Made by a program: the position numbers and the translations under genes. Source: Pedobacter kyonggii (GTDB lineage: Bacteria > Bacteroidota > Bacteroidia > Sphingobacteriales > Sphingobacteriaceae). Taken from it: a DNA stretch of 64,000 nucleotides. Below the pieces are notes generated by a model. That model was given only the letters and a program-made list of their open reading frames with translations. It was not told the DNA's origin and made no database searches. Of the stretch, positions 26,092 through 34,122 are shown piece after piece. The stretch lies in assembly GCF_004310665.1 (NCBI RefSeq), contig NZ_SIXF01000013.1, forward strand, positions 79,428 through 143,427, written 5' to 3'. Position 1 is the stretch's first letter. Every line of letters begins with the position of its first letter.

Positions 26092-26108
26092 TCCCGACTT
26101 TTTCGGGA
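26092..26108 (+). terminator. Hairpin TCCCGA/TCGGGA after the flavin-protein gene
   Basis: 6-bp stem TCCCGA (26092-26097) and TCGGGA (26103-26108) with a CTTTT loop, 54 bp beyond the stop codon. No long T-tract follows. This hairpin with a T-rich loop is a common intergenic motif in Bacteroidota and probably ends the Usp operon. Confidence 0.45.
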
Positions 26109-26248
26109 AAGCAATTCTTCCAACCTATGATAAGATTGCCGCAGCAGATGAAAAATCAGCCTTCAAAGACGATTTTAGGGAAAACTGCCCTCAATCATCC
26201 AGATCTAGGATCCTGACCCACTAAAAACGTTTCAGCTCGTTTTTTGCT

Positions 26249-26292
26249 TTGACAGGCATCCATTGCGGGTTAATTCAACTACTGTATTTTTG
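26249..26292 (+). promoter_or_regulatory. Promoter A: FNR-like box plus -7 element
   Basis: TTGACAGGCATCCA (26249-26262) resembles the CRP/FNR dyad TTGAT-N4-ATCAA. The -7 element is TATTTTTG (26285-26292), with a TTG 19 bp before it (26263). The centre-to-centre distance of box and -7 element is 33 bp, the same as in promoter B (27888-27931), and the similarity continues for about 100 bp to an ATG. The expected activator is the receiver-CRP/FNR protein at 31041. Confidence 0.6.
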
Positions 26293-26341
26293 TTGATGAA
26301 ATTTATGGGTTATGAAAGGGCATATTATATAACGAAATACT

Positions 26342-26377
26342 ATGACACTTGATAAAAATACCACACTAATAATTTAG
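26342..26377 (+). other. Eleven-codon leader or remnant reading frame
   Basis: ATG at 26342 followed by MTLDKNTTLII and a TAG. The DNA before it (ACGAAATACTATGACAC) matches that before the start of the 593-residue gene (ACGAAACACCATGCCAC). It is either the stub of a lost gene whose promoter was kept, or a leader peptide upstream of the ATPase gene. Confidence 0.4.
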
Positions 26378-26445
26378 GAAAAAACTTATATTTGAATTAT
26401 CGTAATGCAGATTACTGTAATGTGTATTGCGATAATGGAAATGAT

Positions 26446-27756
26446 ATGAAATTTTATAATCGCGAAAAGGAACTCAACTTACTTCAAAAAATTGAGGAAC
26501 GATCAAAACAAACGGCGCAAATGACTTTCGTTGTTGGTCGAAGAAGGATTGGGAAAACAAGTTTGCTGGTTGAGGCAAATGCAGGTAGACCAATGCTGTA
26601 TTTTTTTGTTGCCAAAAAGAACGAGATACTACTTTGCGAGGAATTTGTGCAGGAGATCCGCTATAAATTACAGGTTGAAATATTTGGGGAGCTTAAGACC
26701 ATTAAAAGTGTGTTTGGCTATTTGATGGAATTGGCCAAAACAAAGCATTTCACTTTAGTTATAGACGAATTTCAGGAATTTAATACCATCAATCCTTCTG
26801 TTTATAGCGATATGCAAAACATTTGGGTTAGCCAAAAAGGAGCAGCTAAAATTAATCTGATCTTATGTGGGTCCGTTTATTCTTTAATGAGCCGGATATT
26901 TGAACATGCTAAGGAACCGTTATTTGGTAGAGCAACAAGCAGAATACATTTGAAAGCCTTTACCATTTCTACGCTCAAGAAAATTCTGGCAGATTATTAT
27001 CCGGATTATACGAATGATGATTTACTTGCTTTCTATTTGGTAACTGGCGGAGTAGCTAAGTATGTAGAATTGCTGATCGAAGAAAAGGCATTTACATTCG
27101 AGTCAATTTTGAATGTTATCCTGGCAGAAAATTCGCTCTTTTTGGACGAAGGAAAGAATGTGCTCGTTGATGAATTTGGTAAGGAATACGGAAACTATTT
27201 CTCTATTTTATCATTAATTGCCTCTTCGAAAACCTCTAGGGTAGAAATTGAATCCATTATGGAAATGCAGACGGGAGGTTTTTTAGACCGCTTAGAAAAC
27301 GAGTTCAATCTGATTAGTAAGATAAAGCCAATTTTCGCCAAACCCAATAGCCGATCGATGAAATATTATATTAACGATAACTTTCTGAATTTCTGGTTCC
27401 GCTTTATTTATAAGTATCGTAGTGTGGTAGAAATAGGAAACTTAATCTATTTAAAGGAAATTGTTAAGCGTGATTACCAGACCTATAGTGGACGCATCCT
27501 GGAAAAATATTTTATCGAAAAAATGATTGAGGAAGGAAATTTTTCTGCGATTGGAACCTATTGGGAAAAAAACAATCAAAATGAAATTGATATCGTTGCT
27601 GTAAACGATTTGGAAAAATCAATCATTTTTGGAGAAGTAAAACGTAAAAAAGAAAACATCAGTATAGCCGGATTAAAAGATAAAACCAGAAATCTTAAAG
27701 CTCAATTCAATGATTATCGTGCTGAATTCATTGGTTTATCCATTGAAGATATGTAA
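26446..27756 (+). CDS. AAA-type ATPase with C-terminal PD-(D/E)XK-like domain
   Basis: 436 residues from ATG 26446. Walker A GRRRIGKTS (31-39) and Walker B LVIDEFQEF (Asp107/Glu108) place it in the archaeal-type ATPase family (AAA_14/DUF234-like, STAND-related). The C-terminus has Glu380-Ile-Asp382 then EVK at 397-399, the spacing of a PD-(D/E)XK nuclease core. Cytoplasmic. The family is widespread and of poorly known function; roles in defence or mobile elements are suggested. Lower GC and codon use unlike the flanking metabolic genes, plus its insertion after a stranded promoter, suggest it arrived by transfer. Confidence 0.85.
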   Translation: MKFYNREKELNLLQKIEERSKQTAQMTFVVGRRRIGKTSLLVEANAGRPMLYFFVAKKNEILLCEEFVQEIRYKLQVEIFGELKTIKSVFGYLMELAKTKHFTLVIDEFQEFNTINPSVYSDMQNIWVSQKGAAKINLILCGSVYSLMSRIFEHAKEPLFGRATSRIHLKAFTISTLKKILADYYPDYTNDDLLAFYLVTGGVAKYVELLIEEKAFTFESILNVILAENSLFLDEGKNVLVDEFGKEYGNYFSILSLIASSKTSRVEIESIMEMQTGGFLDRLENEFNLISKIKPIFAKPNSRSMKYYINDNFLNFWFRFIYKYRSVVEIGNLIYLKEIVKRDYQTYSGRILEKYFIEKMIEEGNFSAIGTYWEKNNQNEIDIVAVNDLEKSIIFGEVKRKKENISIAGLKDKTRNLKAQFNDYRAEFIGLSIEDM

Positions 27757-27887
27757 TATAATTAGTAATCGATTTTGATATTATGGGTATTGAATTATTT
27801 ATTTTGCTAAGCGAATGGGACTGCTATAACAGTATGTCAAGTTTGATATTATAAAACCTTAAAAAGTGACCTCACTCACTTTTCGTT

Positions 27888-27931
27888 TTGACAGGCATCA
27901 TCTCCAGATCAGTTCAACTATAATAGTTTTG
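27888..27931 (+). promoter_or_regulatory. Promoter B: FNR-like box plus -7 element
   Basis: TTGACAGGCATCAT (27888-27901) matches TTGAT-N4-ATCAA in 8 of 10 defined bases. The -7 element TAGTTTTG is at 27924-27931. The box centre lies 33 bp from the -7 centre, i.e. at about -41 from the start of transcription, the classical class II position for FNR activation. There is no good -33 box, consistent with activator dependence. It precedes the 593-residue protein/FixL/receiver-CRP run. Confidence 0.65.
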
Positions 27932-27986
27932 CTGTCGAAATCATCGGCTTTTTGTTATAAAAGGCCAAACCTTATTACGAAACACC

Positions 27987-29768
27987 ATGCCACATTCATT
28001 CCATATCCCCGTATTGGGCCTCGGCTATTCTATTGATACGCCACTAAAAGTTGCCAGGTACGGTATTTCATCCGTACTATCTGTTGTTGATGACGAACTG
28101 ATTGAGCGCATGCGTGCTTTTCATTCAAAAAACCGCCAGATTCATTTCGAAGCGATTCCTAAAGGTGAAACCGATAGCCGGAGTAAACGCATCACGGCCT
28201 ACCTCAACTTTTTATCGGAAACCATAACCAACGATTTTAAAGCCCTAAAACAACAGGATTTTGCCACTGGTAATGATATTTGCCGTTATTTTGAGTTACT
28301 GCCCGATACGGCTAAATTAAAGCATGGTTATGACCTGATGTTGCAATATCCTGAAGGTGAAACCAAGCTGACCTTCCAGGCGCTTTTAAAAAATGCGATG
28401 CAGGTAGGGGCTATTGATGTGAACATCATGGCTAAGGTAGATAAAATGAATTATGTAAATGGCGAATATTCGGGCGATACCAATACCGATGCATTGGCTG
28501 CGCTCCGTGGTTTTGCCGAAAGTAAACTAAACGCTTCAGTGGTGCTATCGGCTGGTATGAATCCGAAATTATACAGTTATATGGAAAATTTTGAAGACTT
28601 TTTTCCAGATGAAAATGGCAAGCTGAAAAAGAAAATCATCTTAAAAGTAAGCGATTTCAGATCGGCACTGATCCAGGCTAAATTTTTGGCAAAAAAGGGT
28701 TTATGGGTTTCAGAATTCAGGATAGAGTCGGGTCTAAACTGTGGTGGTCATGCATTTGCAACAGAAGGATATTTACTGGGGCCGATTTTGGAGGAATTTA
28801 AGCTCAAAAAAAACGATATGCTTGCTGAGCTTTTTAAAATGTACCAATCTGCTTTGGCGCACAAGGGAATCCAAACAGAAAAACAGCCCAAACAGCGGGT
28901 AAGTGTTCAGGGTGGGATCGGTACGGCTGCAGAACACAATTTTCTCCTTCAATACTATAATCTCGATGCAACAGGATGGGGAAGCCCATTCCTATTGGTG
29001 CCAGAAGTAACCAATGTAGATGCCGGAACACTGGCGCAATTGGCCAGCTCAACAGAAAGCGATTTTTACCTAAGTGGAGCCTCTCCGCTGGGTATTCAGT
29101 TTAATAATTTTAAAAACAGCAGTATAGAAAAACAACGGGTTGAAAGAATTGAAAAGGGTAGGCCCGGAAGCCCGTGCACCAAAAAATACCTTTGCAACAA
29201 TACCGAATTTACTGAGCAAGCCATCTGCACAGCATCCCGCGAATATCAGCATTTAAAGATCAAAAGCCTCAAAACTGCTGGCCTGTCAGCAGATGAATAC
29301 CAAAAACAGTTTAATCTGGTAACCGAAAAAGTTTGCCTTTGTGAGGGCTTGTGCGCCGCTACCTATTTGAAACATGACATGGCTAAACCAAAAGAAAGCA
29401 CTGCAGTAGCCATTTGCCCCGGGCCAAACCTGGCCTATTTTTCTGATGTGTATTCACTTGATGAAATGGTGGGCCATATTTACGGGAAAATTAACCTGTT
29501 GAGGCAGGTAGAACGGCCACACATATTCATCAAAGAGCTCAATCTTTATATCGATTATCTTCAGGAAGATATCAAACAGCAGCTTCAACATTTCAGCGAT
29601 AAAAAAATAAAACAGTTAAACGGATTCAAATTACAGTTGGCCGAAGGGATAAATTATTATAAAAAGCTTTTTGCCGAGGTTGCAGATCAGGCATCCGGCG
29701 AATTAAAAGCATTATATGAGCAGCTGGCAAAGTCTAAAGACAAACTGGACGGACTGATTGTTGAATAA
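27987..29768 (+). CDS. Unrecognised 593-residue protein with GGIGT loop and cysteine cluster
   Basis: I do not recognise a named family. The N-terminus (IPVLGLGYSIDTPLKVA) and the loop GGIGTAAEH at residues 309-317, followed by ATGWGSPFLLVPE, resemble FMN-binding TIM-barrel proteins of the nitronate monooxygenase/FabK/PfaD type. The region 397-456 is cysteine-rich (Cys397, 403, 414, 450, 452, 456, with CxC and CxxxC spacing) and could hold an iron-sulphur cluster. The C-terminal ~90 residues are a charged coiled coil. No signal peptide, so cytoplasmic. It lies 48 bp before the FixL-type kinase and under an FNR-like promoter, suggesting a redox role at low oxygen. Confidence 0.7.
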   Translation: MPHSFHIPVLGLGYSIDTPLKVARYGISSVLSVVDDELIERMRAFHSKNRQIHFEAIPKGETDSRSKRITAYLNFLSETITNDFKALKQQDFATGNDICRYFELLPDTAKLKHGYDLMLQYPEGETKLTFQALLKNAMQVGAIDVNIMAKVDKMNYVNGEYSGDTNTDALAALRGFAESKLNASVVLSAGMNPKLYSYMENFEDFFPDENGKLKKKIILKVSDFRSALIQAKFLAKKGLWVSEFRIESGLNCGGHAFATEGYLLGPILEEFKLKKNDMLAELFKMYQSALAHKGIQTEKQPKQRVSVQGGIGTAAEHNFLLQYYNLDATGWGSPFLLVPEVTNVDAGTLAQLASSTESDFYLSGASPLGIQFNNFKNSSIEKQRVERIEKGRPGSPCTKKYLCNNTEFTEQAICTASREYQHLKIKSLKTAGLSADEYQKQFNLVTEKVCLCEGLCAATYLKHDMAKPKESTAVAICPGPNLAYFSDVYSLDEMVGHIYGKINLLRQVERPHIFIKELNLYIDYLQEDIKQQLQHFSDKKIKQLNGFKLQLAEGINYYKKLFAEVADQASGELKALYEQLAKSKDKLDGLIVE

Positions 29769-29816
29769 TAGAAAAAAGATCGGCAATAACTTTTCTATAT
29801 TTACAAGGATATACTG

Positions 29817-31016
29817 ATGTGTTACATGAATAGATCGAAATTTTTAGATGCAATTATTGAAAATGCCATTGATGGGATTATTACCATTGATGATAAGGGA
29901 CTCATAGAACATTTAAACCCGGCTGCACTTGAGCTTTTTGGTTATGGCAGAGAAGAGTTGGTAGGCAAAAATGTATCGGTTTTAATGCCAGAGCCCGATC
30001 ATTCCCGGCATGATGGCTACTTATCCAGATATGAACATACCGGGCAGAAACACATTATAGGTGTTGGCAGGGAGGTTTCCGGAAAACGTAAGGATGGCTC
30101 GGTTTTCCCCTTCAGACTGGGGGTAAGCGAAATAAAATTTAGCGACCGTAAAATTTACACCGGTTTTATCCACGATCTGAGTAAAGAAAAAGCCAATGAG
30201 GAGCAGATTAGAAGTTACACCGAAAAACTAGAGGTTAAAATAAAAGAACGTACACACGATCTTGTTAAGCTGGTATCCGAACTCGAAATGGCCAAGGAAA
30301 ATATGCAGGCGCTTTTTCAGAAAGAGAAGGAGCTCAATCAGCTCAAAACAAGGTTTGTTTCTATGGCCTCGCATGAGTTTAGAACACCACTCAGTTCGAT
30401 ACAATTATCAGCTTCTTTAATAGATAAATATACCTCCAAGCATGATGTGGCCAGTGTAGAAAAACATACACTGAAAATCAAAAATTCGATCAATAACCTG
30501 ACCACTATCCTAAACGATTTCCTCTCGCTCGAAAAACTCGAGGCCGGAAAAGTAGAAGCATCAGCTCAGTACTTCAATATCATCAGCTTTGCTGAAGAAA
30601 TAGCTGAAGAAATGCAGATGATGACCAAACAGAACCAGCATATTATTTACGAACATACAGGTACAACTGCCGAAGTTTACCTCGATCCGAACCTGTTGAA
30701 AAACTGTGTGATCAATCTGATTTCCAATTCGATAAAATACTCGGGCGCAGATACTTTGATCCAGTTCAATTCTATTTTAAAAGATGATGAACTCATTTTG
30801 GAGGTAAAAGATAATGGTATAGGGATTCCAAAAGTGGACCAGCACAACTTATTCGAACCATTTTTCAGGGCACACAATACGGGCGATATCCCTGGCACAG
30901 GTTTAGGCCTGAACATTGTAAAAAGATATGTAGGGCTGATGAATGGCACTGTAGCCTGCCAAAGCGAACAAAACTCAGGTACGGTTTTTACGCTCAGTTT
31001 TGTGCTTGGTAAATAA
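29817..31016 (+). CDS. fixL: FixL-type soluble oxygen-sensing heme-PAS histidine kinase
   Basis: 399 residues; an ATG three codons in is an equal alternative start. PAS domain at ~8-120. It aligns closely with the heme PAS of rhizobial FixL: MPEPDHSRHDGYLSRY gives axial His65 and Arg71, and KHIIGVGRE gives His79, Ile80 and Arg85. These match the known B. japonicum residues His200, Arg206, His214, Ile215 and Arg220. A coiled linker (130-175) leads to HisKA (SMASHEFRTP, His186) and HATPase_c (NLISNSIKYS, DNGIGIP, GTGLGLNIV). No transmembrane segment. Predicted to be active when heme is oxygen-free, phosphorylating the receiver-CRP protein 24 bp downstream. Confidence 0.9.
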   Translation: MCYMNRSKFLDAIIENAIDGIITIDDKGLIEHLNPAALELFGYGREELVGKNVSVLMPEPDHSRHDGYLSRYEHTGQKHIIGVGREVSGKRKDGSVFPFRLGVSEIKFSDRKIYTGFIHDLSKEKANEEQIRSYTEKLEVKIKERTHDLVKLVSELEMAKENMQALFQKEKELNQLKTRFVSMASHEFRTPLSSIQLSASLIDKYTSKHDVASVEKHTLKIKNSINNLTTILNDFLSLEKLEAGKVEASAQYFNIISFAEEIAEEMQMMTKQNQHIIYEHTGTTAEVYLDPNLLKNCVINLISNSIKYSGADTLIQFNSILKDDELILEVKDNGIGIPKVDQHNLFEPFFRAHNTGDIPGTGLGLNIVKRYVGLMNGTVACQSEQNSGTVFTLSFVLGK

Positions 31017-31040
31017 TTTACAATTAAACACCCAATCTCT

Positions 31041-32072
31041 ATGAACAAGAAAGTTTTGATTATTGAAGATAATGACGACATAAGAGAAAGTACAGCTGAG
31101 GTGCTGGATCTGGCGGGTTATGAAACTTTTACCGCGAAACATGGTAAAATAGGTGTAGAAATGGCTTTGAATTATTTGCCTGATGTGATCCTCTGTGATA
31201 TCATGATGCCAGAACTGGATGGTTACGGGGTTTTATACCTACTGAACAAAAACCAGAAAACGGCAAATATTCCTTTTATTTTCATTACGGCAAAAACCGA
31301 GCGGGCAGACATGCGAAAAGGCATGGAAATGGGGGCAGATGATTACCTCACCAAACCGTTTGATGATATAGAACTTTTTAAGGCCATAGAAAGCAGGTTT
31401 AAAAAGAAACAGCAATCAGCTGGCTTTAATGCAGGATCAGGCAATAGCGAAGCGGTGATGGACGAGCTCCGTAAAAAGGGCAAATCAAAGCCAATTGCTA
31501 ACAAACAGATTATTTATGTGGAAGGGGATGAACCAACCCATCTTTATTATGTAGTTAAGGGCCAGGTAAAAACCTATAAACGTTTTAAGGATGGCAGGGA
31601 ACTTTCGTCGAGTTTGTATCATGATGGGGATTTTTTTGGATATGAAAGTTTATGTAATGGCGAAGTATACACAGACAATGCAGCAACCTTAATTGAATCG
31701 GACATTATCCAGATCCCCAAAGCCGATTTTATGGAGTACCTGCTCAACCATCAGGCCGTATCCAAAACTTTCATTGCTTTATTGTCTGGAAATGTGCGCG
31801 ATAAAGGAAAGCAAATGCTTCAATTGGCCTATTCATCGGTACGGAAACGTGTAGCAGAAGCGTTGCTACAAGTGGCCACTAAATTTGGAGACAGTGTTGA
31901 AGATAGCTGTACCATCCGGATTTCTCGTGATGACCTTGCTGCGCTGGTAGGTACGGCCAGCGAAACAGTAAGCAGAATGCTCGCTGATTTTAAAGATGAA
32001 AAACTGATTGATAAAACCGGCAATGCCATCAATATCCGCTCGATCGAAAAACTCAGAAATATTAAGCAGTAA
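31041..32072 (+). CDS. Receiver-CRP/FNR fusion regulator (FixJ and FixK roles in one protein)
   Basis: 343 residues. Receiver domain 1-122: acidic Glu9/Asp10, phospho-acceptor Asp53 in LCDIMMPELDG, Lys in LTKPF. Cyclic-nucleotide-binding-like beta-roll ~150-260 (VVKGQVKTYKRFKDGRE, DGDFFGYESL). C-terminal Crp-type HTH with the FNR-like recognition helix SETVSRML. There are no N-terminal cysteines for an iron-sulphur cluster, so oxygen input must come from the FixL-type kinase. Likely targets are the TTGAC-N4-ATCA boxes at 26249 and 27888, including its own transcription unit. Receiver-CRP fusions occur in other Bacteroidota. Confidence 0.9.
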   Translation: MNKKVLIIEDNDDIRESTAEVLDLAGYETFTAKHGKIGVEMALNYLPDVILCDIMMPELDGYGVLYLLNKNQKTANIPFIFITAKTERADMRKGMEMGADDYLTKPFDDIELFKAIESRFKKKQQSAGFNAGSGNSEAVMDELRKKGKSKPIANKQIIYVEGDEPTHLYYVVKGQVKTYKRFKDGRELSSSLYHDGDFFGYESLCNGEVYTDNAATLIESDIIQIPKADFMEYLLNHQAVSKTFIALLSGNVRDKGKQMLQLAYSSVRKRVAEALLQVATKFGDSVEDSCTIRISRDDLAALVGTASETVSRMLADFKDEKLIDKTGNAINIRSIEKLRNIKQ

Positions 32073-32093
32073 ATTGTTCATTGCTTAGGGGGT

Positions 32094-32235
32094 AATCGGT
32101 TAATTGTTTAAATCGGTTAATCGACTCCAAACGCCCAACTTACCCTGCCCATTGGTCAATAGCTGGATGGTTCATAGTTGATAGCCAGGTTGTTGATGGA
32201 CTAATCAATCGGTTAACTGGCTGCAAACGCCCAAC
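32094..32235. repeat. Three short direct repeats AATCGGTTAA
   Basis: AATCGGTTAA at 32094, 32111 and 32207. The last two are extended to 29 bp with AAACGCCCAAC at the same distance (32111-32139 and 32207-32235) and 8 variable bases between. They fill the gap between the receiver-CRP gene and the cbb3 operon. Whether they are binding sites or a decayed repeat cannot be told. Confidence 0.55.
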
Positions 32236-32308
32236 GCTAAACTAAGAAATGTAATAAAAATCATTTTTTTCTCTAAGCATCCTCACCTGTTGCGGTTTAC
32301 TTCCGCTA

Positions 32309-32316
32309 TAGTTTTG
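32309..32316 (+). promoter_or_regulatory. -7 element (TAGTTTTG) of the hemN-cbb3 operon
   Basis: Exact TAnnTTTG match 18 bp before the first start codon of the operon. A TTG lies 16 bp upstream (32290), slightly closer than usual. A GCATCC stretch (32277) recalls promoters A and B, but at a different distance, and there is no clear FNR-like dyad. Confidence 0.5.
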
Positions 32317-32334
32317 TATTCATAAACTCTGTAT

Positions 32335-32763
32335 ATGAAAGCTATAGCTTACAACATCAAACCCGATGAAAAGGAATGGTTGGTACTGGCCAATTATAAA
32401 AAACACGACATTACCATAATTGCCAATAGTTTAACTATTGATACGCTTTCATTTGCAACCGGAAAGGAAGCCCTGCTGGTTTTTAACAACGATGAACTAA
32501 GCGAGGCGATGATTCTGGGACTAAAAGCCCTGGGTATAAAATACATCGCAACCTCATCCTTCCAAACAGATCATCTTGATTTAAAAGCTGCCGGTTCTGC
32601 CGGGATCAAAGTGGCAAATGTTCCTTTGGCATCCGGCGATGCCGACGCTAAACAGCGGATGGAACAGGTGATCAAAAACCTCGATCAATGGACTGCGGGT
32701 AAATGCGTAGGTAGCGCATGCTGCTGTCAAAACGAATGTTCTACCGTAAAAGCGCTGAAATAA
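32335..32763 (+). CDS. D-lactate-dehydrogenase-like half protein with cysteine tail
   Basis: 142 residues. The first ~98 (MKAIAYNIKPDEKEWL, LGIKYIATSSFQTDHLDLKAA, IKVANVPLAS) correspond to the N-terminal part of D-2-hydroxyacid dehydrogenases such as LdhA. The NAD-binding Rossmann domain and the catalytic Arg/Glu/His are absent. The C-terminus is instead CVGSACCCQNEC (Cys124, 129, 130, 131, 135), a probable metal or cluster site. So it cannot be a normal dehydrogenase. It leads the operon and its stop overlaps the hemN start (TAATG), suggesting a role in metal or heme supply for the cbb3 oxidase; this is inference. Confidence 0.75.
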   Translation: MKAIAYNIKPDEKEWLVLANYKKHDITIIANSLTIDTLSFATGKEALLVFNNDELSEAMILGLKALGIKYIATSSFQTDHLDLKAAGSAGIKVANVPLASGDADAKQRMEQVIKNLDQWTAGKCVGSACCCQNECSTVKALK

Positions 32764-34109
32764 TGGAAACTGCTGCACTACTTAAAAAATACAATGTTGC
32801 CGCGCCAAGGTACACCAGTTATCCAACTGTTCCTTACTGGGATAACGAAAATTTCAATGCAAACGGTTGGCTGGGCAGTGTGGCCAGTACCTATGCAACA
32901 TGCAGGGAAGAAGGGATTAGCCTTTATATCCACCTTCCGTTTTGTGAAAGCCTTTGTACCTATTGCGGCTGCAATACGCGTATTACTAAAAACCATTCGG
33001 TAGAGTTGCCATATATAGCAGCAGTACTTTCGGAGTGGAGAATGTATGTAGATGTTTTGAGGGAGAAACCCAAACTAAAAGAACTGCACCTTGGTGGGGG
33101 AACACCAACTTTTTTTAGCGCAGAGAACCTGGGCTTACTGATCAATGGCATTCTGCAAAATTCAACTTTGGCTCCTGATGCCGAATTTTCTTTCGAGGCA
33201 CATCCAGCCAATACTACCAGTGAACACTTAACTACGCTGTACAGCCTTGGCTTTAAAAGATTAAGCCTGGGAATCCAGGATTTCGATCCTAAAGTGCAGT
33301 TTCTGATCAACCGTTTTCAAACGCCCCAACAGGTAGCTGTAGTTACCACAAAAGCAAGGGAAATCGGTTATACCTCTGTTAACTTCGATCTGATTTATGG
33401 TCTTCCGGGACAAACAATTCCGGGCTTAGCGGATACCATAGCAGCGGTAATCGATATGAAGCCAGACCGCATTGCTTTTTACAGTTATGCCCATGTGCCC
33501 TGGTTAAAACCCGGCCAAAGGCATTATACAGAAAAAGATCTTCCCCTGGCCGACGAAAAATTTGCGCTTTACCAATTGGGCAGACAATTGCTTGATGCCG
33601 CAGGATATAAAGATGTAGGGATGGACCATTTTGCACTGAACAGCGATTCTTTATTCCAGGCAATGACTGAACAGAAGCTGCACCGCAATTTTATGGGTTA
33701 CACCAATAAACATACCCATTTACTTATTGGCCTTGGCGTATCTGCTATTAGCGATAGCTGGACAGCTTTTGCACAAAACCCTAAAACGGTAGAAGATTAT
33801 CTCAATAAAATTGAACAAGGTAGACTACCTGTAGAAAAAGGCCATTTCCTTACAGGCGAAGATATTGAGGTAAGAAAACATATCCTTAACATCATGTGCA
33901 AGGAAAATACAATGTACAATGAGGGTATTCCAGAACAAGTGTATGGCAGGCTGTTGCCTTTATTACGCGATAAGTTGATCTGGGTAACAGAAAAAGAAAT
34001 CAGGATTACCACCAAAGGACGATCTTTTTTACGGAATGTGTGTATGGCTTTCGACGAGAAACTATGGCTTAAACAGCCCAAAACCCAATTGTTCAGTTCA
34101 TCAATTTAA
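32763..34109 (+). CDS. hemN: Oxygen-independent coproporphyrinogen III oxidase HemN
   Basis: 448 residues. Radical SAM enzyme that decarboxylates coproporphyrinogen III to protoporphyrinogen IX without oxygen. The cluster motif YIHLPFCESLCTYCGCN gives Cys61, 65 and 68 plus the HemN-specific Cys70. The N-terminal YNVAAPRYTSYPTVPYW is also typical of true HemN and not of the HemW heme chaperone. The ATG at 32763 shares its A with the preceding stop. It makes heme for the cbb3 oxidase when oxygen is scarce. Confidence 0.95.
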   Translation: METAALLKKYNVAAPRYTSYPTVPYWDNENFNANGWLGSVASTYATCREEGISLYIHLPFCESLCTYCGCNTRITKNHSVELPYIAAVLSEWRMYVDVLREKPKLKELHLGGGTPTFFSAENLGLLINGILQNSTLAPDAEFSFEAHPANTTSEHLTTLYSLGFKRLSLGIQDFDPKVQFLINRFQTPQQVAVVTTKAREIGYTSVNFDLIYGLPGQTIPGLADTIAAVIDMKPDRIAFYSYAHVPWLKPGQRHYTEKDLPLADEKFALYQLGRQLLDAAGYKDVGMDHFALNSDSLFQAMTEQKLHRNFMGYTNKHTHLLIGLGVSAISDSWTAFAQNPKTVEDYLNKIEQGRLPVEKGHFLTGEDIEVRKHILNIMCKENTMYNEGIPEQVYGRLLPLLRDKLIWVTEKEIRITTKGRSFLRNVCMAFDEKLWLKQPKTQLFSSSI

Positions 34110-34122
34110 GAACAGGTTAAAA

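Noticed and set aside
26030-26224. A 64-codon plus-strand frame overlapping the end of the flavin-protein gene
   Set aside because: It runs through the TCCCGA/TCGGGA hairpin, has no protein-like pattern and uses an ATG within the previous gene's last codons.
32273-32286. FNR-like box in front of the hemN-cbb3 operon
   Set aside because: Only GCATCC is shared with promoters A and B, at a different distance from the -7 element, and no dyad is present.
34036-34122. N-terminal extension of CcoI overlapping hemN
   Set aside because: Read out of frame through hemN codons; ATG 34123 directly precedes the cysteine domain.
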